Source: a virus
DNA length: 32,074 bases
IMG/VR virus record: IMGVR_UViG_3300037245_000757
Span: 1-32,074 of that record
Strand: one strand, 5' to 3'
Both the position numbers and the translations under genes were made by a program. The notes beneath the pieces were generated by a model. It ran no database searches, was not told the origin of the DNA, and saw nothing but the letters and a program-made list of their open reading frames with translations. Shown here piece after piece: positions 15,721-24,094 of the stretch. Numbering within the stretch: the first letter of the stretch is position 1; every line of letters begins with the position of its first letter.

Positions 15721-17570
15721 TGTCAAGAGATTTCGGAATACTATCTGAAAAGTTGAATGTCCAAGAGTCGATACCAAGTATCTTGACTCCAGCGGCATTC
15801 TTGCAGGCTGAAAGTCGAAATGTTTTCGAGCAGCATGGAGAATATAAAGCTTTGCGTGGTAGGCTTGCAGCGTTTCAGGATGCTAATCAGGTGAACATCT
15901 TGGCACCTTCGGATGTTTACGCGATCACAAGCATCGTCTCAGGCACTAAGACCATAAACATCACAGGCGATCACTCGGCGGGCAACACAGTTTTAACAGT
16001 AGGTGCGACTATTAGGATCAACGGAGGCTCGACCGCTGGCAATGAGACAACGTTCACGGTTGCAACCCTGCCGACAACGGGATCATTAACAACCGTCGAA
16101 GCCATTGCCGCCGATGCGATACCCGGAAATCTGTTCGTCGGTGCAACTCCAATAATCAGACATCATAAACACACAAAACAGCAGACCGGCGTCGAGTATT
16201 TACTTGTCGGCACAAGGTACAACATCTTTTTATGGACTAACGCCGATAAGACATTGGCCGTCAAATTCACAACCGGATCGGTAGCAGAAACAACACATTG
16301 GGATATACTTACCCACCTTGATAATGTTTACGCAACAAACAATATTGATGTAATCCAGAAGTGGGATGTTAGGGATGATCCGAATAACAACTTCGCGGCA
16401 CTCAATAATGTCCTAGGTCTTGACATTGACGGAGCGGGGACCAGGCTGACAGCTTGTAAGTACCTTGCATCATTCGAGGGGTATCTATTCCTGTTTTATA
16501 CTACTGAGGGCGGAGGTGCGAATAACGTCAACCCGCAGCGAGGTCGTTGGTCATCCTTGCGTAACGACAGTGACTTCAACGAGAACAGTGCCGGCGATGC
16601 GGGCAAGAGACAGTTTGACAATACACCGGCGTTCATCGCGGGCGTTGGAAAAAAGGATTCAACTCTTTATGTGTTTACCAACGGCGATAAGCCTGTTACT
16701 TACGCCGGATGGCTAACTACCGAGGACCTTGTTTTCGTATGGGACGAAAAACAGATTCAAACAGGAGCTATTTCGCCAGATTGCATTTTAAACGACAAGG
16801 CAGGCGATCTGTATTATCTGGCGAATGACCTTACTTTCAGAGAGATCGATACACCGTTCTCGTTAAGTGTACCGGTTGATAAGATTCTAAGGAATGTTAA
16901 TATTGAGTTTGTGGGTTTAGCGCAGGCCACATATATAGACGAGTTCGGACATATTTACATATCAGTCCCAACCGGTAGCAGTGAGACGAATAATACGATC
17001 CTCGATATGACGGTCAGTGATAAGACTTGGAACATCCACGACATCCCGGTCCGGGCGTTTGGTGATTATACACGGCAGGAAGTATTTACTTATAATTCCC
17101 TGCCATACGCTACCTACGACGATTGGGGCGAGGCATGGAAGGTATACGACACGAACGTAAACGTGTTGGGCTTTCCTCTTGACCTGGCATCTGATTACTC
17201 AGGCGGCACGTTTGAACTTCACGCAGCGTTTAACGATGCTGGTGCGGACTATACCAGATCATTAGTTATCGGCACCGACTTTAACGCTTTTCAGGTTTTC
17301 AAGCGGGTTAATAATGGCGTTGACCTGTATTTTAACCGTGAAGCGGCGGGCAACGTAAATGTTTTCATAAAAAGGGATCTCGAAGCAAACTGGCAGTTGG
17401 TCGGAGTCGCATCGCTCGTAGATACGAGCCTTCCGGATCCGGATGTCGTTGTCGTGCATGTTCCGTTTGATACCAGAGCGAAATACTTAAAGATAAAACT
17501 TGAAAGCACTGATTATTTTGAATTCATCGGAGCGGTATTTAACGAATTTGAATTGGATGGATATCGATGA
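15720..17570 (+). CDS. candidate tail nozzle / DNA-stabilisation protein (P22 gp10-like position), 616 aa
   Basis: A long beta-rich protein starting in a TAATG overlap. A region near residues 25-50 with the arrangement AESRNVFEQHGEYKALRG resembles the opening of podovirus nozzle proteins. Many blades of the type YLLVGTRYNIFLW, FEGYLFLFY, DSTLYVFTNG and DLYYLAND suggest a beta-propeller. A C-terminal galactose-binding-like beta domain (DYSGGTFELHAAFNDAG, then YLKIKLES) completes it. P22 gp10 is shorter (about 470 aa), so an added C-terminal domain is likely. Assignment rests on fold pattern and gene order (adaptor, then spike, then nozzle). Confidence 0.5.
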   Translation: MSRDFGILSEKLNVQESIPSILTPAAFLQAESRNVFEQHGEYKALRGRLAAFQDANQVNILAPSDVYAITSIVSGTKTINITGDHSAGNTVLTVGATIRINGGSTAGNETTFTVATLPTTGSLTTVEAIAADAIPGNLFVGATPIIRHHKHTKQQTGVEYLLVGTRYNIFLWTNADKTLAVKFTTGSVAETTHWDILTHLDNVYATNNIDVIQKWDVRDDPNNNFAALNNVLGLDIDGAGTRLTACKYLASFEGYLFLFYTTEGGGANNVNPQRGRWSSLRNDSDFNENSAGDAGKRQFDNTPAFIAGVGKKDSTLYVFTNGDKPVTYAGWLTTEDLVFVWDEKQIQTGAISPDCILNDKAGDLYYLANDLTFREIDTPFSLSVPVDKILRNVNIEFVGLAQATYIDEFGHIYISVPTGSSETNNTILDMTVSDKTWNIHDIPVRAFGDYTRQEVFTYNSLPYATYDDWGEAWKVYDTNVNVLGFPLDLASDYSGGTFELHAAFNDAGADYTRSLVIGTDFNAFQVFKRVNNGVDLYFNREAAGNVNVFIKRDLEANWQLVGVASLVDTSLPDPDVVVVHVPFDTRAKYLKIKLESTDYFEFIGAVFNEFELDGYR

Positions 17571-17851
17571 GTTTTTTACCTAGAAAACTCAAACTTGATC
17601 GGCCTGGCATTAAGGTTCTGTTTAGCTGGAAGGCGTTACAGATATGGCTTGACAAGCTGGTCGTTGCTCTTGAGGAAAGTTACCAGTTGCAAAGAGATTT
17701 CGTCATGGGTAACACGGCAGGAGAAACGTCAAACTGGAAGATACGAGAAGCGACGGCAGCGGATGTTACCGCCAACCAAGCGAGAGCGGTAGGTAATTTG
17801 ATAGTAGTAAACAAAACTACAGGAACAAAGTGGGAATATGAAGCATCTTAG
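17567..17851 (+). CDS. hypothetical small tail-module protein, 94 aa
   Basis: The start overlaps the previous stop as ATGA and the end overlaps the next gene by 14 bases. The middle is helical with WKALQIWLDKLVVALEESY (residues 22-40); the end (AVGNLIVVNKTTGTKWEY) looks beta. It has no recognised family. Translational coupling on both sides suggests a minor tail or fibre-assembly protein. Confidence 0.6.
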   Translation: MSFLPRKLKLDRPGIKVLFSWKALQIWLDKLVVALEESYQLQRDFVMGNTAGETSNWKIREATAADVTANQARAVGNLIVVNKTTGTKWEYEAS

Positions 17852-19979
17852 TCTAATATTATTGATGGTATTTTCAGCGTCCGGCAATGTCACTTATGAC
17901 GACCTTGAACCGGCCACGACGAACACCTACGATCTAGGTGCTGCATCCTTCCAGTGGAAAGATGCTTACGGTGACGGTGTGCTTGATTGGGACACTATAA
18001 CAGACGGTACGTTCTCAGTAACAGCAGGCAACTTCACAGGCGTAGGCAACATCACCGGTACAGATATTGATATTTCAGCAGGGACGGGAAGTTTTACGGG
18101 ATCTGGCGTAAGCACGTTCGGCGGTGCTATTGTTAGCGACCTTACCGCCTCATCAGGCGTTTACACCGACGCATCGAAACAACTTACAAGCACACCGCCA
18201 ACATCAGGCATTTTAGGCCACTGGACACGAGCAGGCACAGTTCTTGGTACGGCTGTTGTTGGCGATGATATAGTCACCACAAGCTTAATCCAGGGCATGC
18301 GAGGGATTTTTACCGGCTCAGTTCCTACCCCAATGCTCATACTAGAGCAGACAAGTGCAATCAGAGATGCCATATTACGGATAACCCATACTGACACAAG
18401 CAAGAATATCAGTATGGGCATAGATCAGGTTGATAGTAAGTTTAAGATTTCACTGAGCACTGCCCTTGCCGTAGATACATGGCTAACCGTTGACGCAAGC
18501 TTTGACGCGGTGATGGCTGGCGATTTACAGCTAAAAGATAACGGTTTTCTTGGTATTCCCACAGACCCAAACCTTATGCAGTTGGCTCTTAATGCTGTTA
18601 CGGTTAATGGTGATTTAAGGGTAGATTCTATAGGTATCGGAACGGCCCCTGACCCCGCTAATGCACAACTAAAAATTGATGGTACAGTCCAGACAGCGGT
18701 GGGTTTTTCTACGATTGAAACATCAACAACTTTAGAACCAACTACGCCAAACCTAGCTCTAAATGGTGTTGAGTTTACCATGAACCTTGCAAACTCGCCA
18801 GAGAATGTAACCAAACTCGTAGGTGGGTTTGGTGGACTTGCTGTCTCGAACACATATACCGGAACTATTGCCGATGCAAGGGTATTTGAAGCCGCTGGTG
18901 TTATACAAAGAGGCGTGTCTGGCGCCACCATTACAAGATGGGCTGACTTCTACGCAAGCAACCCATTGCTATCCGGTGGCCCTCCAATAGCTGGTGATAT
19001 TGAGACGTTGTACGGTTTGTACATTGAGGATATGACTTCTGGCAGCGTGGCTAATTGGTCAATCTACTCGCTTGGCGGCAACATGGCACACGCTGGCAAC
19101 GCCCGCTTCGGCGATAACACAGTGCCGACACACGCCCTTGAGGTTGCGGGCGATGGCACTATCTTCTTTAAAGAAACAACAACGCCAACGCCTCTGGCTG
19201 ACTTCGGGGCAATCTACACCAAGTCAAACAATGAATTATTCTTTCAGTCGGGCGATGGCGTAGAACATTTACTACATGGTGATGCTTTTTCAAATATTTG
19301 GTTTCATTCCACCTCAGACGTAGATGTTACTATCGCAACACAAGATATTTACACCCTGATAGATTCTTTTACAGTAGTCGGACATGAAGACGATTTATTG
19401 AATGTTGTGGGTAATACTACAACAAATACATTGACTCTTTCTTCTATGGCTGGTGGTGAGTACGAAGTTTCTTATCACGGTTCTATTACTGCGGCAGGCG
19501 GCCAGGACAAAGAGATGACGTTTGCAATGGGGATTACGTTAGCTACTCCGAAAGACATAACCGATGTAACGGACAATGGAGTTTCCCCGATAGTCGTCAC
19601 GTCCGTAGCTCACGGTCTGGAAGATGGCGATATGGTCGAGATTGTCGGAGTACTGGTGAATACCAATACTAACGGCTCGTTTATAGTTGACAACAAAACT
19701 AACGACACTTTTGAAATTGTTGATTTAGACGGTTCTGCTACAACCGGCAACGGCGACTATGACGAGGGCACTCCTACCGGCGATATTACAATAGAGTACC
19801 CCGGAAATATGGAAGTTCATCGTATGGTAAGAGGTGCAGATTTTGGGTCAATTTCAGCCACAGGACTCCATGTGTTAGCTGGTGGTGATGTTTTAGCTAT
19901 ATACGTGGCAAACCTTAGCGGCACAACCAATTTAACCGTTTCGTCGATCAGCTTTAGTTGTTTTAGGATTGGTGATTAA
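17838..19979 (+). CDS. large tail fibre protein with short signal-like N-terminus, 713 aa
   Basis: A short hydrophobic start (MKHLSLILLMVFSASG) looks like a signal peptide. It is followed by a fibre-type motif TNTYDLGAASFQWKDAY (about 28-44), seen in phage and environmental fibre proteins, and by long Gly/Thr/Asp-rich beta regions with repeated 'dGsv' units. A segment DVTDNGVSPIVVTSVAHGL (about 576-594) precedes a DGDMVEIVGV strand, a common beta-sandwich insert. The C-terminus has EYEVSYHGSITAAGGQ and an ALAIYV-type end reminiscent of C1q/TNF-like trimerising heads. It probably acts in host recognition. Confidence 0.65.
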   Translation: MKHLSLILLMVFSASGNVTYDDLEPATTNTYDLGAASFQWKDAYGDGVLDWDTITDGTFSVTAGNFTGVGNITGTDIDISAGTGSFTGSGVSTFGGAIVSDLTASSGVYTDASKQLTSTPPTSGILGHWTRAGTVLGTAVVGDDIVTTSLIQGMRGIFTGSVPTPMLILEQTSAIRDAILRITHTDTSKNISMGIDQVDSKFKISLSTALAVDTWLTVDASFDAVMAGDLQLKDNGFLGIPTDPNLMQLALNAVTVNGDLRVDSIGIGTAPDPANAQLKIDGTVQTAVGFSTIETSTTLEPTTPNLALNGVEFTMNLANSPENVTKLVGGFGGLAVSNTYTGTIADARVFEAAGVIQRGVSGATITRWADFYASNPLLSGGPPIAGDIETLYGLYIEDMTSGSVANWSIYSLGGNMAHAGNARFGDNTVPTHALEVAGDGTIFFKETTTPTPLADFGAIYTKSNNELFFQSGDGVEHLLHGDAFSNIWFHSTSDVDVTIATQDIYTLIDSFTVVGHEDDLLNVVGNTTTNTLTLSSMAGGEYEVSYHGSITAAGGQDKEMTFAMGITLATPKDITDVTDNGVSPIVVTSVAHGLEDGDMVEIVGVLVNTNTNGSFIVDNKTNDTFEIVDLDGSATTGNGDYDEGTPTGDITIEYPGNMEVHRMVRGADFGSISATGLHVLAGGDVLAIYVANLSGTTNLTVSSISFSCFRIGD

Positions 19980-20004
19980 ACTACAACCGTAGAAAGGAAT
20001 TACA

Positions 20005-20796
20005 ATGGGATTCAGTTTAAGTAAAGCAATCACCGGAGCATTGGCAGGCTTCGGTTTAAGTGGTGGGAATCCGGTCGCTGCTCTCGTCGGCGGAGCAGCT
20101 GGTTTATTCGGTGACGACGATCCTGCAAAATCGTCCGTAGCGTTCTCGAGGGTTCCGTCAACGGATCAGGAGAACATTGCAAGAGGCAAACTGTTTGGTC
20201 TGGCAACTGAAGAACTTCCGGACGTTCCAACCAGGCAGATCGCAAAGACCGGAGCGAAATCGCCAACCGCCCAAAAAGCGAGAGCGTCGTTGGTCGGCGA
20301 GCTTGACACTGACTTCATGGACAGGGAGGACGTGCGGGCTATAATCGCCGAGACTTCCCAGCGTGGTGACTTGCTTTTGAATCGTATTGCCAGAGGGTTA
20401 CAGGCAAGCGGAAATATAACTTCTACGCCAGGCAGAGACGCCGTAGGCCGTGCGGTGACGGATGTCCAGAAAAGTATCACGGCATCGCTGTCATCGTTCG
20501 CTGAAAGCTCCGCAGGCCGCAAGATCGATGTTGCAAGGCTACTCGAAGGGCTTGAGCAAACAGACGCAGAACGTACGCGGATTGAAAGTCAAGCGGGACT
20601 TGACGCAGACTTCCAGCAAAAACAACAGCAAAGAATCGAGCCGTTTACCTTGCAAGCCGACCTCTTACGGTCTATACTTGGCGAGCAGCCAGCCGTCCAG
20701 CCGTTAGTTTCCGGTGGTGGTGCAAAGGATCCGCTGGGTGGACTTGGCGATATAATCGGACAGCTTCTAAGCGGCGTAATAAGCAAGAAAGATTAA
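20005..20796 (+). CDS. candidate ejection / DNA-transfer protein, 263 aa
   Basis: The N-terminus (about 37 residues) is glycine/alanine-rich and hydrophobic with GxxxG-like spacing. Most of the remainder is a polar helix with Gln/Arg/Glu heptads and a GLGDIIGQLLSGVI end. This layout and position after the fibres match podovirus ejection proteins such as P22 gp7, which pass through the tail into the envelope. AAAGGAAT precedes the start. Confidence 0.55.
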   Translation: MGFSLSKAITGALAGFGLSGGNPVAALVGGAAGLFGDDDPAKSSVAFSRVPSTDQENIARGKLFGLATEELPDVPTRQIAKTGAKSPTAQKARASLVGELDTDFMDREDVRAIIAETSQRGDLLLNRIARGLQASGNITSTPGRDAVGRAVTDVQKSITASLSSFAESSAGRKIDVARLLEGLEQTDAERTRIESQAGLDADFQQKQQQRIEPFTLQADLLRSILGEQPAVQPLVSGGGAKDPLGGLGDIIGQLLSGVISKKD

Positions 20797-20807
20797 AGGA
20801 CAATACC

Positions 20808-21803
20808 ATGGCACAGAGAGTTTTAAGTCCAATCAATGTAAGCAGCAGAGACGAGGCCGCTGGATTCACTGGCGGAGAGCGGCTTGCACAGTCACTATCT
20901 GGCATCCTAAAGACGATCACCGAAGGCGAGCAGGTACGAAAACAGCGGCAACAGCTTGACCGCGTGACCAGAGCTATATCGGCTGGTGCGACAACGCCAG
21001 AAGCGATCCTTGCAGCAGCACAGGAAGAACCTACCTTTGCCGGTGGCATAAGGGGTAAGGTCCAGAAAGCTATCGGTGGGTTTGCTCCGGGCGGTGGTGG
21101 TTTATCCGATCAGATTAAACAGATGGTTATCGGGGAAGCTTTGAAAAAAGCGTTGTCACCATCGTTATTGTCGCCAGATGAGCAGAAAAAAGGTGCAAGG
21201 ATAAAGGCTGGAATCGACCCCAGGGCAAGTGCGGCACTCAAACAAACCGAGCAATTTGAGCAAACCAAAGAAGATAAGGCTCTCGACAGAGACATTAAAG
21301 TCTTGAAAGATGAGAAAAAAAGCACTGTACAAAAAGATGGTGCAAGAAATCGCCTGAGACATAACCCAACTTTGAAAGAAGCCCAGCCTGGCACTGATTT
21401 TACAAAAATACTCAAAGGCCAAAAGAAAGTAAGAGTTGGAAAGCTGGATAGAGCATTTGGGGAAGATGCTTACTGGAAGGCACTCCGAAAAGCACAAGAC
21501 GCTGGACTTGCACAGGGGTTCACCGAAGATAGTATCGAGAAAAACTTCAATGACTGGTGGGATAAAAAAGCTACACAAGGAGCAAAAGGACAGCCCGGAT
21601 TCGGCAAATTCGTCGTACCACGACCTGAGTTTATGGATGTTGCCGAAACGCCCGGCACAAAAATCGCTCCAATTTCAAAGGCAAAAGGTGTCGGCGTTGA
21701 TACATCAACAACTATAACTATGGTTTCCCTTGACGGCAAAGTTTTTAATGTTCCAGCCGACAAACAACAGAAATTTATCGACAACGGATTTAAGGCACAA
21801 TAA
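20808..21803 (+). CDS. candidate internal virion (ejection) protein, 331 aa
   Basis: Helical and polar, with a Gly-rich stretch (GGFAPGGGGLSDQ near 89-101) and long Lys/Glu/Asp-rich helices (about 140-200). A C-terminal beta strand pair includes ITMVSLDGKVFNVPADK. The next gene starts within its stop (TAATG). No named family is recognised; the assignment follows from lying between two ejection-type proteins. Confidence 0.5.
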   Translation: MAQRVLSPINVSSRDEAAGFTGGERLAQSLSGILKTITEGEQVRKQRQQLDRVTRAISAGATTPEAILAAAQEEPTFAGGIRGKVQKAIGGFAPGGGGLSDQIKQMVIGEALKKALSPSLLSPDEQKKGARIKAGIDPRASAALKQTEQFEQTKEDKALDRDIKVLKDEKKSTVQKDGARNRLRHNPTLKEAQPGTDFTKILKGQKKVRVGKLDRAFGEDAYWKALRKAQDAGLAQGFTEDSIEKNFNDWWDKKATQGAKGQPGFGKFVVPRPEFMDVAETPGTKIAPISKAKGVGVDTSTTITMVSLDGKVFNVPADKQQKFIDNGFKAQ

Positions 21804-24094
21804 TGGCATTTGACCCGCTAAAAGAAGGTGCAACCGAGGTTTTCGACCCAATAGCCGAAGGTGCGGTTGCAGTTGACGAGTTTAACCCCTTTGCCGAAGG
21901 TGCAACGGAGCGACAGGGCATAGCATCGCGTCCGGGCGTACCAATACCAGACCCGGACTTAGAACCGTCCGTAATACCGCCCGGAACCGACCTGAGTACA
22001 CTTTCAGACGATGAACTTTTCGAACTTAATCGCCAGTTGTCAGAGAAAATCAAGCCTACTTTGTTCGCAGAACGTCCGGATATTACCCCAGAAGCACAAA
22101 AAACCGCACAGGAGGCTAAACTTGCCGAGCAAAGGGAAATCGTCGCACAACAAGATCAAACAATCAGCCAGGAAATAAAGGACTCGCTGAAAAGAGGCGG
22201 TTTAAATGTCGTCGCGGGCGTTGGCGGTACGGTTGCGGAGGTTGCGAAATTATCCGATGAACAGGGATTAAGCCTGCCAGGATTGAACCAACTGGGCGAA
22301 ATAGGTGGTAATATTGCCAGAAACGCACTTATTGAGCTTAAAGACCCTGAACTGACGGCATCGAGCCTTAAAGGGATGTCAATAAAACAGAAAACCGCTA
22401 CTTTTATCGCCCAAGTGGTTCCTGAAACGCTGGCATTTATGGCTGGAACAACCGCAGCGACAGTTTTAGGCGGTCCCGCGGCCGGTGCATTGTTTGCTTT
22501 CAGCGTTGAGGGCGATTCATCCGCCCGCGATGTGCTTGAAAGAGGTGGTACGCAAGAAGAGGCAAACGTAAACAGGCTGGTCGTCGGCACGATAAACGCC
22601 GCTCTTGAGCAATTACAGGTCAATCGTGTCCTGAAATTCGGTGAGGGTGGAGTTGAGGCCATTGCCAGAATAGCAAAAGAAAAGACCCTTAAATCTATCG
22701 CAGCAGCCGGTAAAGATGTCACTCTGGCCGGAATAAAGCAGTTTATCACCGAGGGATTGCAGGAGGCGACACAAGAGGCCGTATCGATCGCCACACCGGG
22801 CATAACGTCCGGTGAAGTTACTGACATCGACAGTGCCTTACAGCTTGCCATTGATTCAGGTGGTCGCGTAGCACTTGCTGGGCTTGCAGGTGGGACCGCT
22901 GGACTGTTTTTGGGAGGTGGTGCTGCTGGAACCCAGATACTCGCTCAGTCGTTCGCTGAAAAGACTGACGCCGACACTGATATTGCTGATGGTGAGTTCG
23001 GGGCAGAGCCAACCGCAGATATAACTGAAAAGCATGCTGACGCTGTGCCTGTCAAGGCAGAAGAAGCACCTCCGGTAGTTGAGGAGGCCGAGGTTGCCAA
23101 GGGCTTAGAAGCGAAGCAGGAGGCTACGGAGAAGTTGGAAGTCAAAAAGCCCAAACCGGCGAAAATAGAGCCGATTACGAAGCCGAAAGCACCTGTTGTC
23201 GAGCAGAAGGCGAAGGTTGCGGATACCAAAATACCCACAAAACCCGTTGTGGCTACTAAAAAGTCTGTAAAGCCCGACGTTACAGAATCCGTAACCGCCG
23301 AATCGGTCCAGAAACAGCCTAAAGTGGCACCGGAAAGTTCAGTGTCGCAGGAAACATCTACCAGCGTCGAGGATGCTGTAAAGGTGGACGTTACGGATCC
23401 CGCTTTCCCAACATCGACAAAACACGCATCCACCAAAGAGATACGCGAACGGCTGGGGATCGGGCAGGTCAACTCGAAAACACGCAGAAGCGATGAGCAG
23501 GCGATGAAAGAGGCTGTGGATCAGAAGATACCGGAAAAGGCTCAGAGAATCGCCGACGAGATCAATGTCAACGCGAGGGCATTGTCAGACGTCGAAGATG
23601 CTGGGATGCGTATCGCGGTCGCTGAACTGGAAATCGAACATGAGCAGCTTATGGACCTTATCGGGGAGTCAACGGACGACGCCGATATTAAAACCCTATC
23701 GGCAGAAGCCAGCCGTGTCGAGCAAGAGTTTGACAATCTCCTGAACGCACTTGAAACGTCCGGCTCAGAGGCAGGCCGAGCTTTAAGAGCACGAAAAGTA
23801 CAGGTTGGGCGTGACTTTAAACTAACATCTGTCCTGAATAGAGCAAAGGCAGCGGCTGGTAAAAAGCTATCTGCAGCAAAAAAGGCTGTTTTTAAAGGAC
23901 TTACGAAAAGACTTGTGAAAGCAGAAAAGAAGATCGTGACGCTCGAAACTGAGGTGCAGGATTTAAAGGCAAAAGGAATCTTCAGGCGTGGAGCAAAGCG
24001 GTTTACCACGCTAAGCAAACAGCAGCGACGATCGACGATCGCTGAATTATCGAGCAATGTAAATGTTCTTTTAAGTCAAGGATGTAATAACTAA
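21803..24094 (+). CDS. large internal virion protein, polyvalent-protein-like, 763 aa
   Basis: The N-terminus repeats a FDPxxEGA motif three times (residues 3-35). Three glycine/alanine-rich hydrophobic segments follow (about 131-148, 200-235, 352-378), suited to membrane insertion during DNA ejection. Residues 400-540 form a long Lys/Glu/Pro/Val-rich linker. The C-terminal third is helical with SEAGRALRARKVQVGRDF near 652-669, the 'xGRALRxRK...DF' signature of domains associated with large polyvalent proteins. The next gene continues at TAATG and carries the rest of the usual architecture. Confidence 0.6.
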   Translation: MAFDPLKEGATEVFDPIAEGAVAVDEFNPFAEGATERQGIASRPGVPIPDPDLEPSVIPPGTDLSTLSDDELFELNRQLSEKIKPTLFAERPDITPEAQKTAQEAKLAEQREIVAQQDQTISQEIKDSLKRGGLNVVAGVGGTVAEVAKLSDEQGLSLPGLNQLGEIGGNIARNALIELKDPELTASSLKGMSIKQKTATFIAQVVPETLAFMAGTTAATVLGGPAAGALFAFSVEGDSSARDVLERGGTQEEANVNRLVVGTINAALEQLQVNRVLKFGEGGVEAIARIAKEKTLKSIAAAGKDVTLAGIKQFITEGLQEATQEAVSIATPGITSGEVTDIDSALQLAIDSGGRVALAGLAGGTAGLFLGGGAAGTQILAQSFAEKTDADTDIADGEFGAEPTADITEKHADAVPVKAEEAPPVVEEAEVAKGLEAKQEATEKLEVKKPKPAKIEPITKPKAPVVEQKAKVADTKIPTKPVVATKKSVKPDVTESVTAESVQKQPKVAPESSVSQETSTSVEDAVKVDVTDPAFPTSTKHASTKEIRERLGIGQVNSKTRRSDEQAMKEAVDQKIPEKAQRIADEINVNARALSDVEDAGMRIAVAELEIEHEQLMDLIGESTDDADIKTLSAEASRVEQEFDNLLNALETSGSEAGRALRARKVQVGRDFKLTSVLNRAKAAAGKKLSAAKKAVFKGLTKRLVKAEKKIVTLETEVQDLKAKGIFRRGAKRFTTLSKQQRRSTIAELSSNVNVLLSQGCNN

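Noticed and set aside
22156-22851. 231-aa reverse-strand frame
   Set aside because: Shadow of the large ejection protein; Ala/Ser/Pro-rich composition typical of antisense frames.
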